64,000 nucleotides of DNA from Saxidomus purpurata (GCA_022818135.1 JAFMSR010000003.1:10657098-10721097); one strand, 5' to 3'. Positions 1 through 12,981 are shown, counted from the stretch's first letter. The notes: generated by a model not told the origin, from the sequence alone. A program made the numbers and translations.

Positions 1-711
1 GATTTTCAAGAAATTTTTATCAGATAAATGTTCATCTCACAGATGTAGTACAGAAAACACTTTCCAACTTCACCGATATAAGGTGAAGGTCACCCGAAGG
101 GGTCAAAGGTTATCTGTTCAACATTTCTTGATACTGCCTTATTTCAGACTGCCTTGTTTCCATGGGTTTGCATGATCTTGATTATATCTTGAAAGTTTTT
201 AAAAATTAAGCAATAGTTAAAATTCATGTATAAAAACTGTATTTCAAGCACTGAAAGGTTAATTCTATTTTTATACATGTACAGTCATATAAGAGTCTAG
301 TATGCAAGCACCAACATGTATATTGATTGAACATATTTTTGCTAGAAGTGTTTGATAACTATTTGAAGGACTTCTTCATGAATGATGGTGCAATTTGAGT
401 CAAGAATGAGAACAATATATCATAGAAAAAAGACATGATATATAGTATATAAAAACAGGAGGGCCAAGATGGCCCTTTATCGCTCACCTGGCTACCACTG
501 GCTATAGTACAAGGTCACCATATTGTTGCAGAAAGATTGAGAACCGGAAAGAAGAACAAGTTCTAGGCCTTCCTGCTCTTAGTAGAAGATTTTTAAAGTT
601 ATTCATATATAAAAATAAGGTCAAAAGTATATCGCTAAAATGACATTTACCTGTAGTGCATTTCAAGAAACGTGACTTATAGCAAAAAATATTTTTTCTG
701 CTACTTTCCAG
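1..711. other. Non-coding sequence upstream of the TRIM-like exon (probable intron)
   Basis: No open frame worth reporting. The stretch ends in a plausible polypyrimidine tract and acceptor (CTACTTTCCAG, AG at 710-711), so it is best read as the intron before the exon at 712. Around 455-495 lies the self-complementary block GGGCCAAGATGGCCC followed by a 'cgctcacct' motif, a signature of dispersed bivalve repeats, and 75-115 contains an 'aaggtgaaggtcac' type repeat fragment. The upstream B-box exon implied by the next gene is not visible here and is probably off-window. Confidence 0.5.
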
Positions 712-2026
712 ATCATGCCGCCATACATTTTACATACCAGAGTTTCTTCAAAACAATGCAAGCGCACCTATGCTGAAGGAAACACAACGTAACCTAGAGG
801 GAGTTGCAGTGACCCTGGCTAATCACCGTGACAACCTTCAACATCAAAAACAACAACTCTTGGAAGAAAAAGCTAAAACGCTCAACAGAATAAAAACATT
901 CAGAAAGGAACTCAACGACAGACTCGATCAACTTGAGCAGAACTCTGTCAGCGAAATCGAAAGCATATATAAAGCTTTGATCGATGAAATTGAAAAGGCA
1001 ACAGAAACGCTGAAAACAAACGAAACCAACATTAGATCAGCTCAAGATAATGTAGCGTCTTCCGGTAACAATGTATCTCAGGCCTTCATCGATGTAAAGA
1101 AAGGGAACCAGGCTGCTACCATGGCGTCTAAATGTGCAATAGACATAAAAGCAAAGATCCCCACATTAGTGGATATCAAGTTTACCGCTGATCAGAAGCT
1201 GCCTGCATTGTTGAAGGAAATGAACGCTCTTGGAACCATTAACCAGAGAAAGCAGAAATATTCAGTTAAAGTAAAGTCAGATAAGGATGCCTGTGCTATT
1301 TTCAGTGCCTGTACACTGGAGGATGGGACAATGATACTGTCTGACTCCAAAAACAACAAGCTGAAACGTCTGAACAGTTCCACATTTACAGTCACAGACT
1401 CCTGCGATCTTCCTGAACAACCATGGCAAGTATGTCCCATCAGTAAACAAGAAGTTGCTGTATGTTTGCCAGATAAACAAGTAGTTCAATTCATTTCAGT
1501 AGGAGCCAGTCTGAAAAAGACAAAGCAGATAAACACTGACTTTGCATGTTATGGTCTGGCATACTGTAACGGTAACCTGTTTATTTCAGACCTTCATACA
1601 TCAGTATATATATACAGTGTATCTGGTAGTAAGCTTAAGCTTCTCAGTGAGAACCAACCAGGACAGGAACTGTTCTCTAACATCCACAGTCTGGCTGTTA
1701 GTCAGGACGGTACAAGGATTTATGTATGTGACCGGCTTAAAGGACTCATTGTACTGGACAATAATGAACAGATTGTTGGACAGTACAATGGTTCACAGTT
1801 ACAGCATGCCTATGGTTGTTATCTTACTGCTACAGGGAGTCTGCTTGTCTGTGGATGCCACTCACACAATGTACTGCAGTTTGGACCTGATGGAGAGCTG
1901 ATAGGAGAAGTTTTGAAATCTGATGAAAGTAACCCTTATCTGGCTGTATGTTGTAATCAACAAATGTCCAAGATGATTGTAGGTTCATACCAAGATAACA
2001 ACATAGAAGTTTATGATTTGGTGTAG
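712..2026 (+). CDS. TRIM-like protein, 3' exon: end of B-box, coiled coil, NHL-type beta-propeller
   Basis: Seen: an open frame of 418 codons from the ATG at 770, and the same frame is open back to a splice acceptor at 711. The extra codons read SCRHTFYIPEF, which fits the end of a B-box2 zinc finger (DHR-SC.H..YIP pattern). The first base (712) completes a codon begun in an upstream exon, so ATG 770 is an internal Met, not the start. From that Met, residues 1-165 are charged and heptad-like (coiled coil), and residues ~170-418 are blade-like repeats with ILSDSKNNKL, LFISDLHTSV and IYVCDRLKG motifs, ending in a stop at 2024-2026. Known: TRIM/B-box proteins with C-terminal NHL-like propellers (TRIM2/3/56/71-like) are strongly expanded in bivalves, and several act in ubiquitination or innate immunity. 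No RING domain is visible, so E3 activity cannot be claimed. Confidence 0.85.
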
Positions 2027-3690
2027 TAAACACAAGACAATACAACTGCAAAACACTGAACAGTTTTATACAATACATGTATATACAATGTACAAGATAA
2101 GTGTAGTTTCACAGTCACGTAAAAACAAAGAACTATTTTATTTCATATAGTTAGAAGTAACAATTCTGTAATACCAAATGATTATGTAAACATTTTCAAC
2201 CATTATTTTTAACCATTACACAATATAGCTAAACAACAATTAAACCTATTTTAAGTATTTTCTATAAGCAGTGAGTGCCAAACAAGGAAGTTTTTAATTT
2301 TGGCTTCATTTGCAACTACACATTTTCAATATTTGTTGAGTAGCAGATACTGTGAAAATATCTTTTAAATGTATCATTTTATACCTTTAATGGTTGAATA
2401 CAAATTCAAGTATAGAGTATTGTTCAGGTTAGAAAGTTCGAGTTATTCCATCGTGCATGCACCAATACTTTACCCGAGTAGGTAATTCAAACATGCTCTA
2501 AATAACTTCTATTACTAAAGAAGTTTTGCTGGTGTACACACACTTTTGTCCGGTTTCGAGCACTGAACCGTGAATTAATGTACTTTTAGCATATTGTAAA
2601 ATTTTACAACGGTTAAAACCAAGGATACAATGTTGAAAAGAATGTTTCATATTAGTGCGGTGCTTTCATTATCTTGCTTTTTTATTAATATTAGTTGGAA
2701 ATGTATCTATTCTTTTGAATGTCTATACAAATTTGCTTCTGTAATTTACTTAATTGCGACTGTGACTGTGAAAATGGGTCTACATGAGTAAAAATCACAC
2801 ATTTTGTTTTAAATGTTTTCTAAAAGTGTAAAGTCTTTTGACTATGAACTGAAAATTCCAAGTGAATTTACCAACTACTTTTAAAGTTATGCTTGTTTTA
2901 AGGTGACACATATTGCTATTATGTAACGTCAAAACAGTAATTTTTGACATTGTAGACTGATATGTTGCAAAATCAGGTGTTTTTTCTTGAAATTGCACCT
3001 GATAACATACAATTTGTCGTCAAGTATTTTGCTTGTTTTAATTTTGTTGTTATTTTTCAGCTTTTCAACGAATCCTCATTTTGATTGACTATGCCCTAAT
3101 TTTCAATGTTTTGAATGTGACAGAAAAAGTGGTTGCTATGGTAATATGCTTTATGATAAAGACTTGATAGAATAATTTTCATGCATCTTTGTGAATGCCA
3201 TTTCAAATAAACATCATTTTTTAAATATTTACGTCTAGTCGAAATTTGGTGAAAATTGGTCATTTGTCTTTTTACCTTAAATTTTGCGCAATACTCATCT
3301 GGACCGATTTTCAGTCACTGTAGCAATTATTATACATGTAAATAAAATCATCTTCATCATACATTATGTTTTCAGTTCAACAAAAAATAACATGTATATA
3401 TATAATTGACTAAGAATATGTATATCACTGTTTTATATCGCATTAATTAGATTTTGTTTCATTATATCTGGGACGAATATATACATAAATGTACTATTAT
3501 TGCTCCAGATTATATTTTCTCTAAATAGATACTTTTTGATTGGATATACACCTACAATTGTACCAATGTCATGAATGGTGGGTTTTCCCCTGTTGAATAT
3601 AACGTCTAAATTTAGAATGATGTGAAGTAGTCATTTGGTTCCCGGCTCTCTGATACTCATAGAAACTATACTGTGAAATGGGAACCAAAG
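2027..3690 (+). other. 3' UTR and intergenic AT-rich sequence after the TRIM-like gene
   Basis: No coding signal. AATAAA hexamers at 3206-3211 and 3341-3346 are candidate polyadenylation signals; the true 3' end cannot be fixed from sequence. Small ORFs here are short and of low complexity. Confidence 0.4.
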
Positions 3691-3699
3691 GAAGGTAGC

Positions 3700-4040
3700 C
3701 TTCCACTTCAGCTTCAATGAAAATGACAGAGAAAACAGACGCTGGTGTGAAAAAAGATTTGCATCCCTTTCTGATGCTGAAAAAAACAAAAGTGTTAACA
3801 ATAGAGATGCAAGTAATACCAAGAAGGTGACAGACCCTGCAGTGCGTGTCTTTCAGTCATATTTGCAAGAAAACGGACGTTATAATGCAGACTTTAAACA
3901 TTTCTCAGCCGAGAGCCTGGATAAAGTGATTGTGTCATTTTTCATGGTGTAACTGGTCAAGGACTCTGGCAAGGTAGAAATGTTCAAGAAAACAACATTT
4001 ATATCATCCAAAAATCGACTCGGTACGCCAAAATTTTAGA
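3700..4040 (+). pseudogene. Relic of a Crypton-type (tyrosine recombinase) N-terminal domain
   Basis: Seen: one frame from about 3785 encodes NNRDASNTKKVTDPAVRVF followed by SYLQENG. The continuation FSAESLDKVIVSFFM lies one frame over (shift near 3899) and runs into a stop at 3952. It resumes as KDSGKVEMFKKTTFISSKNRLG and stops near 4040. Known: the order 'NTKK.T..AV..F..YL.EKG', '(F)S.E.LD..L..F', 'KKDG..YKK(T/S)S..S....LNR' is the N-terminal core-binding-like domain of Crypton-derived proteins (KCTD1/QRICH1/ZMYM-like). Inference: a decayed transposon fragment with a frameshift and a stop, lacking the catalytic RHRY half. Family assignment is from pattern only. Confidence 0.5.
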
Positions 4041-5030
4041 CCTTTTAGTCTAGGTTTATAGGGGTGCATGCATGTTTAACAAACTTCTCTTGTTAATTAT
4101 TATTTTCCTTTCGATGCTTAATAAGACTCTCCGGTCTGCTAAATTAATTAAGTCTATTTTGATGATTCTGTTTACGTACTGGTGACCCACTAAATTCAAA
4201 ATCAACAACTTGTTTTGATACTTCTTGGAAAATTGTAGAATTGAATGACTACGTTAATTGCCTTATTTACTAGTAGACTCCTGCAAATTGCACAATATTT
4301 TGACATGCTTACTCCCTGTGTTATGAAATAAGCTTTGTATTTTATTCAAGATTATAGTCACTGATAGTTTTGTTTTGATCAAAATGTTACTACATGTATA
4401 ATAAACTCATGACCTTACAAAACAATGTATTTTGTAGAAAGTATCTGCAGTTCTTGTTAACTTTGTTGATTGTTTTCATGATTATTTTGTCACATGTATA
4501 TTTGCATCATTTTGTTATTGCAACATATATTCTTGAAACAGTATAAATATCTCAGCGCGCGGCAGACTCGGGGTGGGGGGAGGGGGGAGGGGGGAGGGAG
4601 ACTGAGACCAGAAAAGAGAGCAGGAGGGGGAAGAACAGTTGATAACTAAGATGTGTTTCGGACTCTAAAATTAAGTTGCATATTTTGGCGCGGGGTTAAA
4701 ACTTTAATGACCTCTGAGTGTTTATACTTGGAGATGATATTTAAGTTTGACGCTTAGATAAGGTTTTGAAATTGTAAATAAATTTGTGTATATTTGAAAC
4801 AGCTGACTTTCTCAGGTTAATGCAACCCATCAAAGCATGTGTGGTGTTACATTCATACGGACACTTTTGATAGTCATTTACATGTAAAGAGATGTCTACA
4901 CTTATGTTTGGCACCTGAACCCACCAACTTCACATCCCCACCATCTCGTACTCCACCCCGCCCCCTCATTTGAAACAAAAGTGCAAAACTGGCACAAAAT
5001 ACACCCGTCAGAGAGGACTATCTCAGTATC

Positions 5031-5725
5031 AGGCAGTTGAGAGCTGAGAAGGCTAATTTCATTATTTTTAAATAATTCAAGAGCCATAATCAAAAAGTGC
5101 CTAGGGCAACTTGGCTGGTTATCAAACTTGGCCTAGATATAATGCCCACATATATTTTCACCAAGTTTAGAGAAGATCGGATGAAAACTGTTTGACTTAG
5201 AGAGCAGAGCGGGCAAGGCTAATTTGGCCAATTTTGCATAATTCAAGGGCCATAATCCACAATTGCCTAGGCAACTTGGCTGATTAGCAAACTTGGCCTA
5301 GATATTATAACAGCAAATATTTTCACCAAGTTTGGTGACGATCAGATGAAGACTTTGACTTAGAGAGCAGACAGGACTTATTTGGCAAATTTTGCATAAT
5401 TCAAGGGCCATAATCCAAAAGTGGCTGGGTCTATTTGTTTGGTTATTGAACTTGGCCATGAACTTATGCCAACATACATGTTCAGCAAGTTTGGTGAAGA
5501 TCAGATGAAAACTGTTCACTTTAGAGAGCAGACAAAGCTAGTTCTGCCAATTTTGCATTATTCAAGGGTCATAATCCAAAAGTGGCTGGGTCTATTTGGC
5601 TTGTTATCAAACTTGGCTGAGATATTATGCTCATAAGCATGTTCAGCAAGTTTGGTGAAGGTCAGATGAAAACTGTTTCGACTTAGCGGAAAAAGTGTGG
5701 ACGCTACCCGCCTGCCCACCCACCC
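5031..5725. repeat. Array of four ~160 bp tandem repeats, pearl-like, unit 1
   Basis: The landmark ATTCAAGGGCCATAATC recurs at about 5075, 5241, 5399 and 5560 (spacings 166, 158, 161). Each unit then carries an 'AACTTGGC', 'TTCACCAAGTTTGGTGA' and 'GATCAGATGAAAACTGTT' order. The array ends in a CCCACC-rich simple tail (5705-5740). Known: core repeats of ~160 bp with a simple-sequence tail are the layout of bivalve pearl-type elements, and a ~160 bp satellite is widespread in bivalves; whether this belongs to either was not tested. The 60-73 codon ORFs here in several frames are by-products of the repeat. Confidence 0.75.
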
Positions 5726-6311
5726 AAACTGCCCGCCCTCCATGGTAGGGAGAGTTAACCACCCGTGTAAGAATTAGTGATTTACTTGCCCTACACTTTA
5801 ATTTACTCTTAGAAATCGAGTATAGTACAATAGTAAATATATTAACCATTCTTATTTTTAAAGCCTATATTACTTTGAAACTTGAGTAGGCTTCACAAAT
5901 ATTTAGTGTTCTTTAACCATTTTTAAGCCTGGGGTTTGACCTACTTTTTATACCATTCAATGTTATGAATGAAAGCGGGGTGAATGGAATACGGCCGATT
6001 TGGTCACATGATTGCCGATCTAAAGATAGACTACATATGAAACAATGTTTTTGTATATAATCATGTACTAAAATGAACCTAGGCTCAACGCCGTTTATCT
6101 TTAAAAAAAAAAATTCTTGTTATTACTGGTTGATATTTGAGTGAGGGAGGTACTTAATAAAGTTCTTATTGCTAGTTACTCTATTGCAGAATGAGTTGTG
6201 TTTACACAGCCGCTGATATGTAAGTGCAAGTGCGAAACTGTATTTAAGAATATATTATGCACTGTCGGATCACTACTCTCGATTAAGTGTATAATTATGT
6301 GAGTATACCAT

Positions 6312-7175
6312 AACTGCCTGATGGCGTAGTAATTAAAATATTCTGAATTTTGCCTTCAATAGTATTACAATGATTAACAGCATTAACACGTATATTAGGC
6401 AACGGAAATTACTTGCAATCCATTTTTAAGCCGAGATCTAAAACAAGGTCCCCACTTGTTTCAGCTAAAGCCAAACTTATTTCCTTTCTCAAGACCAAAG
6501 GGATTCAGTGCCTTTTGATGAAATCCAAGGTTTTAACCGAATACACTGTAAATCTAATTATTTCACTGTGTATGTCTCTCCCTTTAACAAAAACATCTTT
6601 ATATAATTTTGTTTCGTATTTAGCACGTATACAATTTTTATTGACAGGAAATGACAATGTTCACAATATATGAACTTTCAGATCCAAAAACTCCTCTCGA
6701 GTAAGTGTAATTTCCATATCATACATGCGAGTATGCCAAAACCGGAAACGCTCTTTTCAAGGTTCTTGTCAGCCATAGACGGGGCTTTGTACCACTATAT
6801 TCTGAACCTAGATATTAAGGTTTGGGTTATGCATTGGTTTAAGACCTATTAAACTATGGCCACAGTAGCTATAAAATCTTCAACAAACCCCGTTTTTATG
6901 CTTGTCAAGACCTGACGAAAAACAAATATGAAAATAGCGACATTTAAAGTTTTGGAAAGCGAGAATTATAGCCACAGTGACTTATGGAAAGGAGTCGCAC
7001 CCTGCCAAAAACTGCCTGATGGCATTGTAATTAAGATATTCTGAATTTTGCCTCCATTAGTATTACAATGATTTACATCATTTACACGTATATTAGGCAA
7101 CGGAAATTACTTGCAATCCATTTTTAAGCTGAGATCGAAAACACGGTCCACACTTGTTTCAGCTAAAGCCGATCT
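6312..7175. repeat. Internal direct repeat pair, period 698 bp (also in unit 2)
   Basis: About 165 bp beginning ACTGCCTGATGGC at 6313 recur at 7011, including GGCAACGGAAATTACTTGCA and ACTTGTTTCAGCTAAAGCC. The same pair is in the second duplicated unit near 11485 and 12175. Direct repeats flanking about 530 bp could be terminal repeats of a small non-autonomous element, but no primer-binding or polypurine motif was seen. Confidence 0.6.
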
Positions 7176-8050
7176 ACTTTGCGAGTCTAAAACCTTCCAT
7201 GTAAGTGAATAAATATTTTGCTCAATTAAGAAACTCATCAATACACACTCGTCAATATAATGTAAACAAACATCAAGGCTACATTTACTCTAATCATTAT
7301 GATTAATTCAGAAGAACTTTGGTTTAATTAATTAACAACATTGACAATGTACTGAGACCATAATATCTGTCCCCTACAGTTAATTTAGGAGAATGTGACA
7401 GTGACATAGCAGAAGGGTTCAATATGTAAATTCAGGGGAGATAATGTAAGAAATAAATCCTTTCATACGTGCATTACTTACAGTTTTATAAAACAATTGT
7501 AAACTTTTGTGTATGCATAATTATACCTTTTACATCACTGTCACATTGTCCTAAATAAACTGTACAAGATGACCATATGTTATAAAACTAATATTTACCG
7601 TACATGTGTAGATGGAAGCCTTGTTTTATGAAGCCATAACTTCAATAAATGCTCAAACATTATAGTAAACTTCTATAGAAAATCTTAAATCTGATGATGT
7701 CCAATTTTTAATACTCAAAATCTGTGCTTAACTATTGAATAACTAATGACTACAACATCTATCTTTGGTCCAACAAATTGACCAGTAAAACTTCAATGTG
7801 TTCCTTTAAAATACCACTGCCTTTCAAAAGGGAAATAACTTTTCCTAAAATCCTACTACTGACAAAGTTTGTACAGAATTGGACTACGAACAGATTTGCT
7901 GGAGAGAAAAACTAGGATCTCCCACCACCTGATCTTCTGTCTTTTTTCTCCAGGCAACTAGTTTTCTTGGGTACTTTTAAGTGCATCAAAAACAACTTCG
8001 GCTAAGTTTGGACAAAACTTGATCAAAACACTAACAAAAAAAGTTAACTT

Positions 8051-8084
<34 letters not shown>
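8051..8084 (+). repeat. (CAGA)n microsatellite
   Basis: About 8.5 copies of the tetranucleotide GACA. The matching locus in the second duplicated unit is 12949-12981. Confidence 0.9.
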
Positions 8085-9203
8085 TGCTTTATTTTTCAAT
8101 ACAGGTTCTGCAATGCATGAGATCGACATGAGTTATTATTACGGTTTTTATGAATTGTACAAGTCGATGGTTGGAGATTTTGCTTAAAACTTAATCATAC
8201 ATAATATTTTTCTGACAAAAATTGAAGTATCTTCATTTCATTGAATAGAAAACTATTACGCTTTTGAACTTAAAACTATCTTAAATTACAAAAGAGTTGT
8301 TGCAACATATTAATTGCAGATAATTCATTTAAATTCAAAAATCAAATTTATAGTGACAGATGAGATAGACAAACAATTTAAAGTTTTTAATTTTTGATTA
8401 TGCATTTAATTGTTGATAGATGAAGTTAATTCAAAGACAATTATGCGATTAATTATAATGTGTGTGGGTGAGATGAATGACAAAAAACGAACATTTCTAG
8501 ATCAATGATGCATTTTATTTGAATGACAAAACACCATTTATCATTTTAAAGTCAGCTGAACGTCTGTCTTTCTGCAGGTGTTGTTTTTATTCAAGACTAA
8601 TGACATCAACAACACCTAGATCTATACGATTTTTTTGTGACAAGGTGTAGAAAAATATAAATACTTTATGCCGTGTCACATGTTGCCAAGTTTTATATCT
8701 ATATTATTGTTGCAAGTGTGTTGCTCTTATGCAATAATTATTATGTTCTTCATATCTTAATATTTATATCGTTATAGTCCTTGGTGATGTTTTGTTACAC
8801 ATATTGTAAATGCCATTATTGTTAATTGTATCATGGCTAAGAGACTTTTCAGTAGAAAACCTACAGTGGTTAAATCGTATACCACCATGTCATACAATTT
8901 GAAGCAGGGTTAACTAATGGGGCGTGGTTAAGTTTTAAATAGAATGCGGTAACTAACAGTGCGGGTATCAGATAGTGGTTTATTTTATCTGGGGTTTACA
9001 CGCACATTTGAAAAAAGGGACTTGATGCACCTGTATATGGAAAAGGGAACGCCTACTAAACTACTGTCAATGGCCATGATACAAAACAGAAAGAACATCA
9101 AAACTTTCGGGTAAACGATTGATACTCGGGGGCTACGCCCCCTCGTATAAATCGTATACCCTCAAGTTTCGATGCTCTTTCTATTACTTAATTTATACAA
9201 ATT

Positions 9204-9414
9204 TTTTTTATTCGCGATTGCGAAACAAGTTCTTACAGCTTATATTAATCTCTCTCGAGACTCATTCCAGATGGAATCAACCTCGAAGAGAGAGAGGTAA
9301 TGTGGAGTAATTTGTGTCTTGCCTAAGGACACTACCGACATGGCGATGGTAGGGATCGAACCCGGGGCCCTTCGATCCTGAGGCAAACGCGCTACCACTG
9401 TGTCACGGCGCTCC
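9204..9414 (-). mobile_element. tRNA-derived SINE, minus strand, unit 1
   Basis: On the minus strand the element opens with a tRNA-like head: an A-box-like CACAGTGGTAGCGCG and a B box GGGTTCGATCCC. It continues with the conserved core GTGTCCTTAGGCAAGACAC, the block TCTGGAATGAGTCTCGAGAG and a tail AGCTGTAAGAACTTGTTTCG. A 7 bp target-site duplication ACAAATT is seen at 9197-9203 and 9415-9421. Related copies lie at 13757, 15809, 40952 and 44660, sharing the central core. Confidence 0.8.
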
Positions 9415-10824
9415 ACAAATTGTTAATTCTGTATGTCGTTGTTCTAATTGCATGTTCGACATAATTGTGACAAGTCAACATATCTGTACCATATTTCGTT
9501 ATTATCTATTTATACTGTTAACTAAATACGTTGTCATACAATAGATAACCAGGGCCTATATCAGCGTTAGTTATTTTTTCACCGATCATCAAATGATATA
9601 TATTCTATGTTTAAATAAAAACAGTAAAAGATGGTGAGAGAAAATTAGTTGTCTAAAAATACTATACGGTGAACTGGTATATCACAGGCAAGGTAAATTA
9701 CTGCTTTTACAGAAAAGCCACGGCAACAGTCTTCATAGCTGACCGATTCATTCAATGGTGGGTTGTTTTCAGATCCGAATTACGTCGCAGCTAACTTTAT
9801 ATTAGAATATTAGGTGTTTTTTTTTCAAAGTACAACATTCAAATGTCACAATTTACAAAGAATCTGCAACTGCGAAAAATATCTTTACAATGATTATTTT
9901 CCTTTCGATGCTTAATAAGACTCTCCGGTCTGCTAAATTAATTAAGTCTATTTTGATGATTCTGTTTACGTACTGGTGACCCACTAAATTCAAAATCAAC
10001 AACTTGTTTTGATACTTCTTGGAAAATTGTAGAATTGAATGACTACGTTAATTGCCTTATTTACTAGTAGACTCCTGCAAATTGCACAATATTTTGACAT
10101 GCTTACTCCCTGTGTTATGAAATAAGCTTTGTATTTTATTCAAGATTATAGTCACTGATAGTTTTGTTTTGATCAAAATGTTACTACATGTATAATAAAC
10201 TCATGACCTTACAAAACAATGTATTTTGTAGAAAGTATCTGCAGTTCTTGTTAACTTTGTTGATTGTTTTCATGATTATTTTGTCACATGTATATTTGCA
10301 TCATTTTGTTATTGCAACATATTTTCTTGAAACAGTATAAATATCTCAGCGCGCGGCAGACTCGGGGTGGGGGGAAGGGGGAGGGTGGGGGGAGACTGAG
10401 ACCAGAAAAGAGAGCAGGAGGGAGAAGAACAGTTGATAACTAAGATGTGTTTCGGACTCTAAAATTAAGTTGCATATTTTGGCGCGGGGTTAAACCTTTA
10501 ATGACCTCTGAGTGTTTATACCTGGAGATGATATTTAAGTTTGACGCTTAGATAAGGTTTTGAAATTGTAAATAAATTTGTGTATATTTGAAACAGCTGA
10601 GTTTCTCAGGTTAATGCAACCCATCAAAGCATGTGTGGTGTTACATTCATACGGACACTTTTGATAGTCATTTACATGTAAAGAGATGTCTACACTTATG
10701 TTTGGCACCTGAACCCACCAACTTCACATCCCCACCATCTCGTACTCCTGCCCGCCCCCTCATTTGAAACAAAAGTGCAAAACTGGCACAAAATACACCC
10801 GTCAGAGAGGACTATCTCAGTATC

Positions 10825-11482
10825 AGGCAGTTGAGAGCTGAGAAGGCTAATTTCATTATTTTTAAATAATTCAAGAGCCATAATCAAAAGGTGCCTAGGG
10901 CAACTTGGCTGGTTATCAAACTTGGCCTAGATATAATGCCCACATATATTTTCACCAAGTTTAGAGAAGATCGGATGAAAACTGTTTGACTTAGAGAGCA
11001 GAGCGGACAAGGCTAATTTGGCCAATTTTGCATAATTCAAGGGCCATAATCCACAATTGCCTAGGCAACTTGGCTGATTAGCAAACTTGGGCTAGATATT
11101 ATAACAGCAAATATTTTCACCAAGTTTGGTGACGATCAGATGAAGACTTTGACTTAGAGAGCAGACAGGACTTATTTGGCAAATTTTGCATAATTCAAGG
11201 GCCATAATCCAAAAGTGGCTGGGTCTATTTGTTTGGTTATTGAACTTGGCCATGAACTTATGCCAACAAACATGTTCAGCAAGTTTGGTGAAGATCAGAT
11301 GAAAACTGTTCACTTTAGAGAGCAGACAAAGCTAGTTTGGCCAATTTTGCATTTTTCAAGGGCCATAATCCAAAAGTGGCTGGGTCTATTTGGCTTGTTA
11401 TCAAACTTGGCTGAGATATTATGCTCATAAGCATGTTCAGCAAGTTTGGTGAAGGTCAGATGAAAACTGTTTCGACTTAGAG
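10825..11482. repeat. Array of four ~160 bp tandem repeats, unit 2 copy
   Basis: Copy of the 5031-5690 array in the second duplicated unit, at an offset of 5794. The simple-sequence tail and about 630 bp that follow it in unit 1 are missing: the sequence jumps from GACTTAGAGAC straight to ATGGCGTAGTAATTAAAAT, which in unit 1 lies at 6321. Confidence 0.75.
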
Positions 11483-12948
11483 ACATGGCGTAGTAATTAA
11501 AATATTCTGAATTTTGCCTTCGATAGTATTACAATGATTAACAGCATTAACACGTATATTAGGCAACGGAAATTACTTGCAATCCATTTTTAAGCCGAGA
11601 TCTAAAACAAGGTCCCCACTTGTTTCAGCTAAAGCCAAACTTATTTCCTTTCTCAAGACCAAAGGGATTCAGTGCCTTTTGATGAAATCCAAGGTTTTAA
11701 CCGAATACACTGTAAATCTAATTATTTCACTGTGTATGTCTCTCCCTTTAACAAAAACATCTTTATATAATTTTGTTTCGTATTTAGCACGTACACAATT
11801 TTTATTGACAGGAAATGACAATGTTCACAATATATGAACTTTCAGATCCAAAAACTCCTCTCGATTAAGTGTAATTTCCATGTCATACATGCGAGTATGC
11901 CAAAACCGGAAACGCTCTTTTCCAGGTTCTTGTCAGCCATAGACGGGGCTTTGTACCACTATATTCTGAACCTAAATATTAAGGTTTGGGTTATGCATTG
12001 GTTTAAGACCTATTAAACTATGGCCACAGTAGCTATAAAATCTTCAACAAACCCCGTTTTTATGCTTGTCAAGACCTGACGAAAAACAAATATGAAAATA
12101 GCGACATTTAAAGTTTTGGAAAGCGAGAATTATAGCCACAGTGACTTATGGAAAGGAGTCGCACCCTGCCAAAAACTGCCTGATGGCATTGTAATTAAGA
12201 TATTCTGAATTTTGCCTCCATTAGTATTACAATGATTTACATCATTTACACGTATATTAGGCAACGGAAATTACTTGCAATCCATTTTTAAGCTGAGATC
12301 GAAAACACGGTCCACACTTGTTTCAGCTAAAGCCGATCTACTTCGAGTCTAAAACCTTCCATGTAAGTGAATAAATATTTTGCTCAATTAAGAAACTCAT
12401 CAATACACACTCGTCAATATAATGTAAACAAACATCAAGGCTACATTTACTCTAATCATTATGATTAATTCAGAAGAACTGTTGGTTTAATTAATTAACA
12501 ACATTGACAATGTACTGAGACCATAATATCTGTCCCCTAACATACAGTTAAGGACAATGTAACAGTGACACAGCAGAAGGGTTCAATATGTAAATTCAGG
12601 GGAGATAATGTAAGGAATAAATTCTTTCATACGTGCATTACTAATGACTACAACATCTATCTTTGGTCCAACAAATTGACCAGTAAAACTGCAATGTGTT
12701 CCTTTAAAATACCACTGCCTTTCAAAAGGGAAATAACTTTTCCTAAAATCCTACTACTGACAAAGTTTGAACAGAATTGGGCTACGAACAGATTTGCTGG
12801 AGAGAAAAACTAGGATCTCCCACCACCTGATCTTTTGTCTTTTTTCTCCAGGCAACTAGTTTTCTTGGGTAGTTTTAAGTGCATCAAAAACAACTTCGGC
12901 TAAGTTTGGACAAAACTTGATCAAAACACTAACAAAAAAAGTTAACTT

Positions 12949-12980
<32 letters not shown>

Positions 12981-12981
12981 C
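12949..12981 (+). repeat. (CAGA)n microsatellite, unit 2 copy
   Basis: Same locus as 8051-8084 in the duplicated unit, about the same length and ending CACATG instead of CAGATG. Confidence 0.9.

Larger units (their letters stand above)
4099..9892. repeat. Tandem segmental duplication, unit 1 (5.8 kb)
   Basis: Direct reading shows 4099 onward is nearly identical to 9893 onward (offset 5794 at first). The copies abut head to tail: unit 1 runs into unit 2 at 9892/9893. Unit 1 is longer because it has three blocks missing from unit 2: about 5682-6320, about 7478-7740 and about 8831-9190. It holds a ~160 bp repeat array, a G-rich block (4570-4600), an internal ~165 bp direct repeat, a CAGA microsatellite and a SINE. 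ORFs of 60-86 codons shared by both units are explained by the duplication and show no protein-like features. Confidence 0.9.

Noticed and set aside
770..2026. Retrogene interpretation of the intronless TRIM-like ORF
   Set aside because: A good splice acceptor precedes it and the frame continues upstream into B-box sequence, so it is an ordinary large 3' exon.
4565..4600. G-rich run as a G-quadruplex regulatory element
   Set aside because: Long G runs exist in both duplicated units but their lengths differ and there is no gene nearby to regulate, so simple-sequence drift is enough.
4902..5849. Several 60-73 codon ORFs on both strands
   Set aside because: They lie inside the ~160 bp repeat array and its flanks and are open only because the repeat unit lacks stops in some frames.
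6413..6852. Two adjacent ORFs (86 and 60 codons) preserved in both duplicated units (also 11577-12016)
   Set aside because: Their conservation is explained by the recent duplication. Codon content is AT-driven, there is no start context or domain, and changes between copies are not biased to silent sites (I-T, S-I, I-V, D-N).
9340..9420. Possible tRNA gene on the minus strand
   Set aside because: A and B boxes are present but the acceptor stem does not pair and the sequence continues into a SINE body with a target-site duplication.
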